Of a DNA stretch of 64,000 bases, positions 41,803 to 51,807 are shown piece by piece. The position numbers and the translations under genes are program-made. The notes under the pieces are model-generated. The model ran no database searches. It worked only from the letters and a program-made list of their open reading frames with translations, and was not told the DNA's origin. Source of the stretch: Vreelandella nanhaiensis (GTDB lineage: Bacteria > Pseudomonadota > Gammaproteobacteria > Pseudomonadales > Halomonadaceae); the NCBI RefSeq assembly GCF_003990185.1, contig NZ_RZHF01000006.1, positions 245,144 through 309,143 on the forward strand. The letters are read 5' to 3'. Positions within the stretch are counted from its first letter, which is position 1; every line of letters begins with the position of its first letter.

Positions 41803-41825
41803 TGTATTGCCTAAAAGGCAATACA
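41803..41825. promoter_or_regulatory. Palindromic LysR operator candidate
   Basis: TGTATTGCC (41803-41811), TAAAA, GGCAATACA (41817-41825): perfect nine-base arms. It lies 30 bases before the LysR start and ~150 before the ABC importer start, matching the usual autoregulatory and activating site of LysR proteins. Confidence 0.65.
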
Positions 41826-41973
41826 GCATTCGAAAAATACATCTAACGACACGACGTTGGCCAGCGCTAGTATCAAATACACAAGAATTTAACAGTGCAT
41901 AGTGATCCGCTCCCTGTCCTGCTGTCATCCCACGTGATGCGGCGATCTAACAATATCAACGGAGATAACAACA

Positions 41974-43593
41974 ATGCCTAAAAAAACGATGCTTAAACAA
42001 CTAGCCACCCCCCGCTTTCAAAAAACAGCACTGCTCGCGGCACTGGGCATGGCAAGTGCTCTCTCTTTTGCGACTCATGTACAGGCCGACACGACCGTCA
42101 GCGCGGTTATGCATTCGGCACTTCGCTCATTGGACCCGGTATCAAGTAGCGCAACGATTGCGCGTAATCATGGTTATATGATTTACGATACGCTCATTGG
42201 CCTGGATGCCGACTTAAACCCGCAGCCGCAGATGGCCGACTGGGAAGTTTCTGAGGATGGGCGGATCTACACCTTCACACTGCGTGATGGGCTAACCTGG
42301 CATGATGGCAGCCCCGTTACCCCCGCCGACTGTATCGCCTCTTTAAAGCGCTGGGGTACTTTCGATGCCGGTGGCCAGCTGGTATCCAACCACACCGAAA
42401 GCTTAACGGCTCTGGATGAAAAGCGCTTTGCGCTGACGCTTTCAAGCCCTCTTGGCGATGTTATAGGCCTGCTTTCCAAACCCTCAGCGGTCCCGGCATT
42501 TATAATGCCCGAAAATGTTGCCTCTATTGAGCCAGGACAACCACTGCCTAATCAGATCGGTTCGGGCCCATTCCGTTTTATTGCAAATGAATTCCAGCCC
42601 GGCGTTAAGGCCGTTTACGAACGCTTTGATGCCTACCAGCCCCGTTCAGAAGCGCCTTCCGGCACGGCGGGCAGCAAAGAAGTGTTTGTTGATCGCGTTG
42701 AATGGATCCACATGCCTGATGTACAGACCACCATTAACGCCATCAACAGCGGCGATATCGACTACATCGAACGAACACCTTTCGACCTTCTGCCGCTTTT
42801 GGAAGGTAATCCCGAGATCACCACAGATGTTCTCGACCCCTTAGGCATGCTCACCGTTGCCCGTATGAACTTTCTGAACCCGCCTTTTAATGATGTCAGG
42901 ATTCGTCGTGCAGCGCTCTTGGCAATGGGCCAGGAAGACGTATTGGCGGCGCTGGTAGGCGACCCGCGCTTCTACCAGACGTGCGCCTCCGTATTTGGAT
43001 GTAATACAGCGATTTCTACCGAAGCAGGAGACGAGTCACTAACCAGTGGCGGTCGTCCTGATGAGGCACGCGCCCTGCTTGAAGAGGCGGGTTACGACCA
43101 GACCCCTGTGGTTTTACTCCAGCCCTCCGATGTTGCCACGCTGACCCCGCAACCGGTCGTTGTCGCTCAGGCCTTACGTAAAGCAGGCTTTAATGTCGAG
43201 CTTAAACAAATGGATTGGCAGACTCTGGTAAGCCAGCGCGCCAACCAAAGCCCTTCAAGCGAAGGTGGCTGGGACATGATTTTCACCAACTTCGGTGTCG
43301 ACAGTTTTTGGTCGCCCACTATCAACATGCTATTGATTGCGACGGGAACGCAAGACAGCTGGTTTGGCTGGCCTTCCGACCCGTATATGGAAGAACTACG
43401 CACAGAATACGCCATGGCGGAAAGCGAAGAGCAGCGTAAAGCGCTCGCCGAGGCCGTGCAGGAACAGGCGATGGAGCAAGCAACGTTTATTCCCTTGGGC
43501 CAATTTCAAAACGTCGTCTCCTGGCGTAACGAACTAAGTGATGTTGTTGAAGGGCCAATTCCCGTTTTCTGGGGCATGCATAAAGCCGAGTAA
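41974..43593 (+). CDS. ABC transporter periplasmic peptide-binding protein (DppA/OppA family)
   Basis: A 539-residue secreted solute-binding protein (SBP family 5). Residues 1-38 are a long signal peptide with a basic start (MPKKTMLKQ) and AATHVQADT-type end. DGRIYTFTLRDGLTWHDGSPVTPADC is the family signature (~90-115), and NEFQPGVKAVYERFDAY and RRAALLAMGQEDVLAA follow. First gene of a five-to-six-gene run with both permeases and a fused ATPase. The ligand is inferred to be a small peptide or amidated/D-amino-acid compound, given the amidase and D-serine dehydratase downstream. Confidence 0.9.
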   Translation: MPKKTMLKQLATPRFQKTALLAALGMASALSFATHVQADTTVSAVMHSALRSLDPVSSSATIARNHGYMIYDTLIGLDADLNPQPQMADWEVSEDGRIYTFTLRDGLTWHDGSPVTPADCIASLKRWGTFDAGGQLVSNHTESLTALDEKRFALTLSSPLGDVIGLLSKPSAVPAFIMPENVASIEPGQPLPNQIGSGPFRFIANEFQPGVKAVYERFDAYQPRSEAPSGTAGSKEVFVDRVEWIHMPDVQTTINAINSGDIDYIERTPFDLLPLLEGNPEITTDVLDPLGMLTVARMNFLNPPFNDVRIRRAALLAMGQEDVLAALVGDPRFYQTCASVFGCNTAISTEAGDESLTSGGRPDEARALLEEAGYDQTPVVLLQPSDVATLTPQPVVVAQALRKAGFNVELKQMDWQTLVSQRANQSPSSEGGWDMIFTNFGVDSFWSPTINMLLIATGTQDSWFGWPSDPYMEELRTEYAMAESEEQRKALAEAVQEQAMEQATFIPLGQFQNVVSWRNELSDVVEGPIPVFWGMHKAE

Positions 43594-43697
43594 TGACGCG
43601 CCGCCGCTGTCCGCTGAAGCGGGCAGCACATGTCATCGAGGTTTTACATGCATGTTCCCACAACGCTTGGCTCTACTCACCCACCGAGGGACAACCC

Positions 43698-44639
43698 ATG
43701 CTTGGCTATTTCATTCGCCGATTGCTGGCCGCCATTCCCGTTATGCTAGTTCTGGCGCTTTCCGTATTTCTACTTTTGCGACTTTCACCTGGCGACCCCG
43801 CCGTCATTATCGCCGGCGATATGGCAAGCCCGGAACAGGTAGCGAGTATTCGCACGGCCTTAGGGCTTGATCAGCCCATCTACACCCAGTTTTTTATCTG
43901 GATGGGCAATATGCTGCAGGGCGATTTTGGCACGTCGCTTATTTCTCAGACCTCAGTGATGACCATGATTACCCAGCGCCTGGAGCCCACGGTTAGCTTG
44001 GCGCTTGCCGCCATCGTATTCACCGTATTGATCTCTGTGCCGCTGGGCGTTATCGCCGCCTGGCGCCAGGGCAGTTGGGTCGACAATCTGGTGATGTCGG
44101 TGTCGGTGGTCGGCTTCTCGGTGCCGGTATTTGTGATCGGCTATATCGTGATTCAGGTTTTTGCCATCAAGCTTGGCTGGCTGCCGGTGCAGGGCTATCG
44201 CAGCCTGGATAACGGCTTTGGTGAGTTCGCCAGCCGTCTGGTGCTCCCAGCATTAACGCTTTCATCGGTATATATCGCCTTAATTGCACGCATGACCCGC
44301 GCCAGCATGCTGGAAGTGCTAAAGGAAGATTATATCCGTACGGCTCGCGCCAAGGGGCTTGGGGAACGTTTGGTGCTGTTTCGTCATGCGCTGCGCAATG
44401 CAGGTGTGCCGATTCTAACAGTTATCGGTACCGGGTTCGCGCTGATGGTTTCGGGCGTTGTGGTGACAGAGAGCGTGTTCAACATTCCGGGGTTGGGCCG
44501 CCTTATTATTGATGCGGTACTGGCACGCGACTATCCCGTTATTCAAGCCATCATTCTGCTGACGGCCGGTCTTTATGTCTTCATTAACCTGCTGATCGAC
44601 CTTTCCTACGCAATAACTGATCCCAGGATTCGCTACTAA
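43698..44639 (+). CDS. ABC transporter permease (DppB family)
   Basis: A 313-residue inner-membrane permease with six membrane segments. It opens LGYFIRRLLAAIPVMLVLALSVFLLLRLSPGDPA and carries the EAA loop DYIRTARAKGLGERLVLFRHALRNA (~215-240). Start at 43698 has GAGGGA seven to twelve bases upstream; the frame is open back to 43593 but that stretch does not resemble the family. Its stop overlaps the next start. Confidence 0.92.
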   Translation: MLGYFIRRLLAAIPVMLVLALSVFLLLRLSPGDPAVIIAGDMASPEQVASIRTALGLDQPIYTQFFIWMGNMLQGDFGTSLISQTSVMTMITQRLEPTVSLALAAIVFTVLISVPLGVIAAWRQGSWVDNLVMSVSVVGFSVPVFVIGYIVIQVFAIKLGWLPVQGYRSLDNGFGEFASRLVLPALTLSSVYIALIARMTRASMLEVLKEDYIRTARAKGLGERLVLFRHALRNAGVPILTVIGTGFALMVSGVVVTESVFNIPGLGRLIIDAVLARDYPVIQAIILLTAGLYVFINLLIDLSYAITDPRIRY

Positions 44640-45529
44640 TGCACACACACTCTCAAATGCATGGACTGCCTGCCAGATACAGTATTCACGGCTGGACCAC
44701 CAAGCTACTCCGCCTGCGGCCGCGCACTACCACAATTATCGCCACTACCACGCTTGCCGCTATTGTCCTGATGGCAATCTTCGCGCCGTTGATCGCTACT
44801 CACGACCCCACCGAGCTTTCCCCTGCCAGCCGCCTGCAGGCAATGAGTGCCGAGCACTGGTTGGGTACCGACGCCTATGGCAGGGATCTGTTCTCGCGGG
44901 TGGTTTACGGGGCCCGTATTTCATTGACGGTTGGCCTGGGAGTTGCGTTTCTTACCCTATTAATTGGCCTGCCGTTAGGGCTTATCGCGGGTTACTTTCG
45001 CGCAATCGATGCCGTGCTGATGCGTTTTATGGATGGCCTGATGGCGATCCCTGGCATTCTCGCCGCTATTGCTATCGTGTCGCTGACGTCTGCCAACCTA
45101 TGGATGCTGATGATCGCGATTACCGTACCCGAAATACCCCAGATCGTGCGTTTAGTGCGCTCCCAGGTACTAGCCACCCGTGAAGAGGCGTTCGTGGAAG
45201 CGGCCGTGTTGATGAGCACCCCAACGCGCACGATTCTGTGGCGCCATTTAATGCCCAATACGTTCGCCCCGCTTATCGTGCAGTGCACTTACGTTTGCGC
45301 TGCAGCGATTCTCACCGAGGCCACCCTGTCGTTTCTGGGTGTGGGGCTTAGCTCAGAAATTCCCACCTGGGGCAACATCATGTCGGATGGGCGCATCTAT
45401 TTTCAGCTCAAGCCTTCGCTGATTTTCTGGGCGGGTGTGTTGCTTTCTCTCTGCATTCTATCGATCAACTTATTAGGCGATGCGGCCCGCGACGCGCTGG
45501 ACCCTATCATGAAGCGGAAGGAGGGCTAA
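44639..45529 (+). CDS. ABC transporter permease (DppC family)
   Basis: A 296-residue permease with six membrane segments, the second half of the translocation pore. The LGTDAYGRDLFSRVVYGARISL block and the EAA loop VEAAVLMSTPTRTILWRHLMPNT are diagnostic. ATG at 44639 overlaps the previous stop by one base, and its own stop overlaps the ATPase start, so the three genes are translationally coupled. The N-terminal ~25 residues before the first span are longer than usual. Confidence 0.92.
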   Translation: MHTHSQMHGLPARYSIHGWTTKLLRLRPRTTTIIATTTLAAIVLMAIFAPLIATHDPTELSPASRLQAMSAEHWLGTDAYGRDLFSRVVYGARISLTVGLGVAFLTLLIGLPLGLIAGYFRAIDAVLMRFMDGLMAIPGILAAIAIVSLTSANLWMLMIAITVPEIPQIVRLVRSQVLATREEAFVEAAVLMSTPTRTILWRHLMPNTFAPLIVQCTYVCAAAILTEATLSFLGVGLSSEIPTWGNIMSDGRIYFQLKPSLIFWAGVLLSLCILSINLLGDAARDALDPIMKRKEG

Positions 45530-47175
45530 TGAGCACTGACAATATCGTTCTGAGAGTCGAATCGCTGGTGGTTGAAACCGTCGATAAGTCGCCCAAGCCG
45601 ATTTTGAAGGGCGTCTCTTTTGAGATACAGGCTGGCGAAACGCTTTGTTTAGTCGGTGAAAGCGGTTCGGGCAAATCCGTATCGTCACTAACCACGGTGG
45701 GGCTGCTGCCATCGGGTAGCTTGCGAGCCGTGAGCGGGCGGGTTGAGCTGGATGGCGAAAACTTGCTACAGGCCACTCCAAAACGCCTGAATGAGCTGCG
45801 CGGTAGCCGCATGGCAATGATTTTTCAAGAGCCCATGACGGCGCTGAACCCGGTGCTCAGCGTAGGCAAACAGCTTGATGAAGTACTTGCCTGCCATACT
45901 AAAACATCAACGGCTCAGCGGCGCACGCAGGTACTCGATGCCTTGGAGCAGGTGCATTTGCCGGATATTCAGCGCATGTACTCAAGCTTTCCTCATCAGC
46001 TTTCCGGCGGCCAGCGCCAGCGCATCATGATTGCGATGGCGCTGCTGCTGAAACCACGTCTGTTAATTGCCGATGAGCCGACCACGGCTCTGGATGTGAC
46101 CACCCAACATCAGATACTTAAGTTAATCCGCGAACTGCAGCAAAAGCATGGTACAGCGGTACTGTTTATCACCCACGATATGGGCGTAGTGGTCGATATT
46201 GCTGACCGCGTTTGCGTGATGAAGACCGGCAAAATAGTGGAGCAGGGGCCGGTACGCCAGGTGCTTAGCACGCCTAAAGAAGCCTACACCCAGTGCCTGC
46301 TGACGGCAGTGCCCAGCTTGACACCACGTCCACCACGCCCTGCGCGTGGGCCGCGTCAGGTGCTTGATGTGACAGGGCTGGAAAAAGAGTTCGTGCCATC
46401 GCAAGGCTTATTGAGCTGGTTTCGGCGTGCCCAAGCAGGCACAAAAGCCGTTAACAGTGTGAGCTTTCAGCTTCAGGAAGGCCGCACGCTAGGCATTGTT
46501 GGCGAATCTGGCTCAGGAAAATCCACACTGGCACGCTGTGTGATGCGCCTCATCAGCCCTACCGGCGGGATTGTACGCATTAACGGCCAGGACATATCGG
46601 TCCTAAATTCTCGTAGCCTTAAGCCGCATCGCGGCTGTATTCAAATGGTTTTCCAGGATCCCTATCGCTCGTTAAATCCGCGTTTGACCATCGGTCAAAG
46701 TCTGATCGAGGGGCCGATGAACTACGGAAAACCGCGTAACACTGCCATGCTCAAAGCCAAGGAGCTTTTAGAACTGGTGGGCCTACCGCCGGATGCCATC
46801 GACCGGTTTCCGCATCAGTTTTCGGGTGGCCAGCGCCAGCGCATTGCCATCGCGCGGGCGCTGGCCATGGAACCCGACGTAATTGTCGCTGATGAAGCCG
46901 TATCCGCGCTGGATGTCTCGGTACAGGCGCAGGTACTCGCTCTATTTGACGACATTCAACAGCGTTTTGGCGTGGCCGTGCTTTTTATCACCCATGACCT
47001 GCGCGTGGCGGCACAAATTTGTGACGACGTGCTGGTGATGCAGCGCGGCCAGGTAGTCGAGTATGGGCCAGCACAACAGGTGCTGGGTAACCCGCAGGCA
47101 GCCTACACACGCCAGCTAATTGATGTAGCACCCGGCCGCTCCTGGGATTTCGCCGCGTTTGCACCTGCTAGCTAA
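45529..47175 (+). CDS. ABC transporter ATP-binding protein, DppD-DppF fusion
   Basis: A 548-residue protein carrying two complete nucleotide-binding domains. Domain 1: Walker A GESGSGKS (~43), signature [10 protein letters not shown], Walker [13 protein letters not shown]. Domain 2: Walker [10 protein letters not shown] (~325), signature [16 protein letters not shown], Walker [13 protein letters not shown]. An oligopeptide-transporter C-terminal segment follows the first domain. The tandem form replaces separate dppD and dppF genes, so one chain energises the DppBC pore. Walker B of domain 2 has Glu-Ala in place of Glu-Pro, common in the family. Confidence 0.93.
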   Translation: MSTDNIVLRVESLVVETVDKSPKPILKGVSFEIQAGETLCLVGESGSGKSVSSLTTVGLLPSGSLRAVSGRVELDGENLLQATPKRLNELRGSRMAMIFQEPMTALNPVLSVGKQLDEVLACHTKTSTAQRRTQVLDALEQVHLPDIQRMYSSFPHQLSGGQRQRIMIAMALLLKPRLLIADEPTTALDVTTQHQILKLIRELQQKHGTAVLFITHDMGVVVDIADRVCVMKTGKIVEQGPVRQVLSTPKEAYTQCLLTAVPSLTPRPPRPARGPRQVLDVTGLEKEFVPSQGLLSWFRRAQAGTKAVNSVSFQLQEGRTLGIVGESGSGKSTLARCVMRLISPTGGIVRINGQDISVLNSRSLKPHRGCIQMVFQDPYRSLNPRLTIGQSLIEGPMNYGKPRNTAMLKAKELLELVGLPPDAIDRFPHQFSGGQRQRIAIARALAMEPDVIVADEAVSALDVSVQAQVLALFDDIQQRFGVAVLFITHDLRVAAQICDDVLVMQRGQVVEYGPAQQVLGNPQAAYTRQLIDVAPGRSWDFAAFAPAS

Positions 47176-47201
47176 CTCGTTTTTATTAGGGGAATAATTA
47201 C

Positions 47202-48692
47202 ATGAATGCTTGTGACCTGAGTGCCGTTGAAGCACGCCGCTTAATGGCGTCCAAAAAGCTCTCTGCCGTAGAGCTGACCGACAGCTGTATTGACCGTTTC
47301 CATGCCGTTAACCCTGCCGTTAACGCCCTGGTCGCGCATGATTTAGACGCCATGATAAGTGCTGCCCACCATGCGCAGCGAGCCATTGACCGTGGCGATA
47401 AGCTGGGCGCGCTGCATGGCCTGCCGCTGTGTGTGAAAGATATGGTCGATGTTACGGGTTTGCCCACCACGTTCGGCAGTCAAATTTACGCGGACAATAT
47501 CGCCAAGGGTGATGATCCCATGGTGGCCCAGCTACGCCAGGAAGGTGCGGTCATCATGGGCAAGACCAATAACCCGGAGTGGAGTGCGGGCGGTAATACC
47601 CGTAATGCGGTCTATGGCGTCACCGCCAATCCATTCGATGTAACCCGTTCGGCGGCGGGTTCGTCCGGTGGTTCGGCCGTCGCGCTTGCCTGCGGCATGG
47701 CACCTCTGGCAACCGGCTCGGATACTGGCGGCAGCCTGCGCAACCCGGCGGCGTTTTGTGGCGTGGTAGGCTTTCGCCCCTCACCCGGTGTCGTGCCCGG
47801 CCACAGCCGGGCGCTCGGCTGGCTGCCCATGTCACTTAACGGCCCCATGGCGCGCACCGTGGACGACGCTGCGCTGATGCTTTCAGCCATGATTCGCCCC
47901 GACCGCCGCGACCCCTGGACACCGGTGGTGGAAGACAAGCCTGTCTATGCGGCCGAGCCGTTTCGCCATTTGCCTCACTATGACCTGTGCAGCGCCCGCG
48001 TTGCCTTTACGCCGGACTTCGGCTTTACAATGACCGAGAAACTCATGGCCGATAGTTTTAGCGACAAGCTCAAACGCTTTGGCCATGTGTTTGGGGAATT
48101 AAACGACACTCATCCCGACTGCTTAAACGCTGACGATACCTTTGCGATTATCCGTGCCCTGTGTTTTTCTGGGCATCATCGTGACCTGCTTCAGCAGTAC
48201 CCCGATAAAGTCGGCCCCAATGTACGCGACAACGTCCATGAAGGAGAAAGCTATTCAGCATTGGACGTAGTGCGCGCGCTTACCAACCAGTCCAAGTTGT
48301 ACCGCCATTGGCAGGCGTTTTTCGAACAGCACGACTTTATTCTGGCGCCGACCACCACGATCAGCCCGCGCGACTGGCATGAGCTGTACCCTACCGAAAT
48401 CGATGGCGAGGCCACGCACAGTTACTACCACTGGCTTTCCATGGCGTATGCCTCAACGCTTGCTGGGCATCCATCGGTGACGCTGCCTACCGGGCGCGAT
48501 CAAAACGGTTTGCCGTTTGGCCTGCAGATCATCGGCCGTCGCGGCAGCGACCTGCAAACGCTGGCCTTTGCCCGTGAGCTGGAAACACTGTTTATCGGCG
48601 ATGAGGCACTGGAACGCCCTCGGGTTGATATTGACTATTTGCGTTCCGAAAAGCCGATACGTGAAGCTGAAGGTTTTATGGGGTTCGCCTAA
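47202..48692 (+). CDS. Amidase (amidase-signature Ser-Ser-Lys hydrolase)
   Basis: A 496-residue amidase-signature enzyme. The triad is Lys79 (LHGLPLCVKDMVDVTG), cis-Ser154 (AAGSSGGSAVALA) and nucleophile Ser178 (ATGSDTGGSLRNPAAFCG), with the same spacing as in fatty acid amide hydrolase. No glutamyl-tRNA amidotransferase partners are near, so it is a free-standing catabolic amidase. It follows the ABC importer by 26 bases with AGGGGA upstream, suggesting that it hydrolyses the imported compound. Substrate unknown. Confidence 0.88.
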   Translation: MNACDLSAVEARRLMASKKLSAVELTDSCIDRFHAVNPAVNALVAHDLDAMISAAHHAQRAIDRGDKLGALHGLPLCVKDMVDVTGLPTTFGSQIYADNIAKGDDPMVAQLRQEGAVIMGKTNNPEWSAGGNTRNAVYGVTANPFDVTRSAAGSSGGSAVALACGMAPLATGSDTGGSLRNPAAFCGVVGFRPSPGVVPGHSRALGWLPMSLNGPMARTVDDAALMLSAMIRPDRRDPWTPVVEDKPVYAAEPFRHLPHYDLCSARVAFTPDFGFTMTEKLMADSFSDKLKRFGHVFGELNDTHPDCLNADDTFAIIRALCFSGHHRDLLQQYPDKVGPNVRDNVHEGESYSALDVVRALTNQSKLYRHWQAFFEQHDFILAPTTTISPRDWHELYPTEIDGEATHSYYHWLSMAYASTLAGHPSVTLPTGRDQNGLPFGLQIIGRRGSDLQTLAFARELETLFIGDEALERPRVDIDYLRSEKPIREAEGFMGFA

Positions 48693-48761
48693 GGCTTATG
48701 GGTACCATCAGCACTTTACTGGTTCCATTTATTTACTCGTTGCCGATAGAAGGTAAACGCC

Positions 48762-50114
48762 ATGACTACTTCTACGCTGTCACATTGGCTGGCAATTGCT
48801 GAGGCAGGTACTGATCCTATTATCGATGCGCTGAAACACAGTGAAGAAACACTGTGGCTGAATCCCAAACGCGCGCCTTTCACGAAGGTGCGCGGTGAGC
48901 TTCCGTTACAGTTTTCCGATATTGAGGATGCCGCCGCTCGTCTGCAGCGCTTCGCCACCTATTTTGCCAAGACATTTCCGGAAACGGTAGCCCTGGAAGG
49001 CATCATCGAGTCCCCGTTAAAACGCGCAGACAAGGCTGTTATAGCAGTGGCTGAATGGCTGGAAGTTCCTGCCCCGTCACAGCTGCTGATCAAGTGTGAC
49101 AGTCAACTGCCGATTTCCGGCTCAATTAAAGCCCGCGGCGGCTTTTACGAAGTGCTGCTATATGCTGAAACCTTGGCGCTAGAACAGGGCCTGATCAAGC
49201 AAGAAGATGACTATGCCTGCTTTGCTTCCGAGCCGTTTCGCGCGCTCTTTTCCCAGTATTCGGTCGTTGTGGGCTCGACCGGCAATCTTGGCTTAAGTAT
49301 CGGCATCCTTAGTGCCAAGCTCGGTTTCAGAGTGACCGTGCATATGTCCGCCGATGCACGCGCCTGGAAAAAAGCCCTGCTGCGGGAAAAAGGCGTGCAG
49401 GTGGTTGAGCACCAGTCCGACTACAGCGTTGCCGTAACCCAGGGTCGCGAAGAGGCGCTGCGTACGCCACGCTGCCATTTTGTGGATGATGAAGACTCCA
49501 CCTCGCTCTTTCTCGGCTACGCCGTGGCCGCCTTGCGCCTAAAGCAGCAGCTGGATGATCAAGGCATCACGGTGAATGCCGAACACCCCTTGATCGTGTA
49601 TCTGCCCTGCGGCGTGGGCGGTGGGCCGGGCGGCGTTGCGTTTGGCCTTAAGCATGTATTTGGCGATGCCGTACACTGCTACCTCGCCGAACCCACACCG
49701 TCCCCCTGCATGCTGCTGGGTATGCATACGGGGCTACATAACGCGATCAGTGTGCAGGATATAGGTCTGGATAACCTGACCTGTGCTGACGGCTTGGCCG
49801 TCGGCCGCGCATCGGTCTTTGTCGGTAAGGTCATGGAGCCGTTACTTGATGGTATCTACACCGTGAGTGACGACCATCTCTATGCGCTGGTAGCACTTGC
49901 CAAGGACAGCGAAGATCTGGATCTTGAGCCCTCTGCTGTCGCTGGCCTCCCCGGCTTTGCTCATTTGGCGAAGGCCTCCCAAGCGAAACGTGAATCTCTC
50001 GGCTTGCAGAACAGTTTGCCGGACGCTACGCATATCGTGTGGGCAACCGGCGGTGCGATGGTGCCTTCTGAGGATATGCAGGCCTACTACCGCCAGGGTA
50101 AGGCGCTGCTTTAG
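48762..50114 (+). CDS. dsdA: D-serine dehydratase DsdA
   Basis: A 450-residue PLP fold-type II enzyme converting D-serine to pyruvate and ammonia. The PLP lysine is in PISGSIKARGGFYEVL (~120), the phosphate-binding loop is VGSTGNLGLSIGI (~170), and LPCGVGGGPGGVAFGLK (~285) is typical of DsdA. No dsdX/dsdC genes accompany it; instead it ends the peptide ABC-amidase run, with a 69-base gap. Its TAG overlaps the ctaG stop on the other strand by four bases. Confidence 0.92.
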   Translation: MTTSTLSHWLAIAEAGTDPIIDALKHSEETLWLNPKRAPFTKVRGELPLQFSDIEDAAARLQRFATYFAKTFPETVALEGIIESPLKRADKAVIAVAEWLEVPAPSQLLIKCDSQLPISGSIKARGGFYEVLLYAETLALEQGLIKQEDDYACFASEPFRALFSQYSVVVGSTGNLGLSIGILSAKLGFRVTVHMSADARAWKKALLREKGVQVVEHQSDYSVAVTQGREEALRTPRCHFVDDEDSTSLFLGYAVAALRLKQQLDDQGITVNAEHPLIVYLPCGVGGGPGGVAFGLKHVFGDAVHCYLAEPTPSPCMLLGMHTGLHNAISVQDIGLDNLTCADGLAVGRASVFVGKVMEPLLDGIYTVSDDHLYALVALAKDSEDLDLEPSAVAGLPGFAHLAKASQAKRESLGLQNSLPDATHIVWATGGAMVPSEDMQAYYRQGKALL

Positions 50115-50920
50115 GCAGTGGCATCCCCATGCAGCATCCCCTCACGCCGTTCAACCGGCTTACGCAACCAAAGCGTTAACAGTACAACGGCCAACAGCAC
50201 TTCAGCCAGGTCGCCGCCGTAATACATCAACTGGGCGGCGGCCTGCACCTCTTCGACAGAATGGCCGGTGCCACGTGGCCAGCCGTAGCCGTACATCAGC
50301 TTGCCCAGCAGACTATGGGTGGCAATAGACGCAAGCAGTACGCCCAACCGAAAACGCAGGCTCAGCCGATGGGGCGACACGTCGGGCTCGGCCAGAATCG
50401 CCCAGCAGAACAGATACCCCGCCACCAGAAAATGCATATGTATCCAATAGTGAAGCGCCTGATTATGTAAGGATGCGCTATACAGCGGTGTAAGGTACAG
50501 CACGTACATGCCGCCGATATTAAGCACCAAGGCGCTAACAGGATGGGAAACGAAGCGCACGAACCGGCTTCGCAACAAGGCAGCTACCCGCCTTCCACCT
50601 GCCTGGGGTAACGTGCGTAGCAGTAAGGTGATGGGGGCGGCCAAAACCCAGGCAAGCGGCGCCAGCATGCCAATCAATAAATGCAGGGCCATGTGACCCA
50701 ACAGATCATGGTGTGCCCAGGCCATCAAAGGCGGTGCCACGGCGATGGCAAGCAGCAGGCTGCCCAAGGTAAAAAAGATACTTCGCCAGGCACTCCAACC
50801 TAGCGCATTATGGCGCTGGTTATAAGCGGCGCCAAGATACGTTATCGTGAATAAAACGATCAGTGTAAGTGGTAGCCAGTCAAGCAATGCCCCATGAACG
50901 GCATGGTCATGAACGTGCAT
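50111..50920 (-). CDS. CtaG-type cytochrome c oxidase assembly membrane protein (COG3336)
   Basis: A 269-residue protein with seven or so membrane segments. The conserved HDLLGHMALHLLIGMLAPLAWVLAAP, HYWIHMHFLVAGYLFCW and AQLMYYGGDLAEVLLA motifs with paired histidines are those of the caa3-type CtaG family, thought to deliver copper to oxidases. It lies directly downstream of the DUF2243 gene, a regular pairing. Start at 50920 is the first Met before MHVHDHAVHG; a longer frame to 51001 overlaps DUF2243. This is distinct from the Cox11 type also called CtaG. Confidence 0.85.
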   Translation of the reverse strand: MHVHDHAVHGALLDWLPLTLIVLFTITYLGAAYNQRHNALGWSAWRSIFFTLGSLLLAIAVAPPLMAWAHHDLLGHMALHLLIGMLAPLAWVLAAPITLLLRTLPQAGGRRVAALLRSRFVRFVSHPVSALVLNIGGMYVLYLTPLYSASLHNQALHYWIHMHFLVAGYLFCWAILAEPDVSPHRLSLRFRLGVLLASIATHSLLGKLMYGYGWPRGTGHSVEEVQAAAQLMYYGGDLAEVLLAVVLLTLWLRKPVERREGMLHGDATA

Positions 50921-50922
50921 GC

Positions 50923-51387
50923 TTAGCGGTACCCTAGACGCTTGGCACGGCGATAGAACCAGATGCCTACCAAAAGCAGCACTATTGCCGCACCATTCCA
51001 CACCACGTCATAGAGCAGCGGATCGACCCCATAGCGAATCTGATGCAGACGCAAAATCTTGTGGTTGATCAGGCCGTCAAATAGCTGGAAACCGCCCATG
51101 CCCAAGAAAAAGCCCGCTTTGGCCCAGGGAATTGTCAGGCGCTTACGCTGGGAAAGATCAAGCAGCATGAACACGCCGGTCACGATGGCGAGTAGCTCAA
51201 AGGCATGCAGCAGGCCATCCGAAATAATCCCAAACGTTGGCGTACCAAAATCAAAAAAGTGGTGCCACTGAAGCAGTTGGTGAAAAACGATTTCATCGAC
51301 GGCTGCCATCACGCCTATTCCAAGCAGTACCGCCGCCCATAACGAGCGTTTCGTATCAACACTTGAAGAGATGGGGTCATTCGCCAT
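50923..51387 (-). CDS. DUF2243 family membrane protein
   Basis: A 154-residue protein with four membrane segments. GIGVMAAVDEIVFHQLLQWHHFFD and GGFQLFDGLINHKILRLHQIRYGVDPLLYDVVWN are the DUF2243 signature, rich in conserved histidines. It is the upstream partner of the CtaG-type gene (stop two bases before that start). The pairing suggests a role in copper handling or oxidase assembly, which is not proven. AGGAG precedes its ATG. Confidence 0.85.
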   Translation of the reverse strand: MANDPISSSVDTKRSLWAAVLLGIGVMAAVDEIVFHQLLQWHHFFDFGTPTFGIISDGLLHAFELLAIVTGVFMLLDLSQRKRLTIPWAKAGFFLGMGGFQLFDGLINHKILRLHQIRYGVDPLLYDVVWNGAAIVLLLVGIWFYRRAKRLGYR

Positions 51388-51563
51388 GGCATCCTTGCTC
51401 CTGAAGATTCTTCTTTAGGTTAGGCATGCCAAGCGTTAGACGCAAAGTGGTTGCCGCGTTTCAACGACGCGTTATCACCATGATGTCCACACCGCGCCAT
51501 AACGCTTCTAGCGTTCACCTACGTTAAGAGGCTGTATTGTTTACTTCCCCCGCCTAGAATAGC

Positions 51564-51735
51564 CAGGTCGGTGTTCCTTCGGGAACCTAATAGAGAATCC
51601 GCCGCGGCTTGCCCGCCAACCGGAACTGCCCCCGCAACTGTAGGCGGTGAGCGACGCTCGATGATGCCACTGGACGTAACGTCTGGGAAGGTGAGCTAGC
51701 CATGACCCGTCAGTCAGGAGACCTGCCGACTCACG
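51564..51735 (+). ncRNA. Cobalamin (AdoCbl-type) riboswitch
   Basis: All core elements of a B12 riboswitch are present in order: GAGAATCC (~51593), CGGAACTGCCCCCGCAACTG (51621-51640), GCCACTGG (~51666), GGGAAGG (~51685), GACCCG and the B12 box CAGTCAGGAGACCTGCC ending near 51727. Downstream (51746-51788) an imperfect hairpin with CGGG/GCCCG and GCCGA/TCGGC arms could be the expression platform near the ribosome site GGAG at 51799. It controls the binding-protein gene that follows and implies repression when cobalamin is plentiful. Confidence 0.92.
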
Positions 51736-51807
51736 TAAAATCATCGAGCGGGTCAGCTCGGCCGACTGTCGGCTTGAGTGGCCCGTTCATCATGCACGGG
51801 AGTGTAC

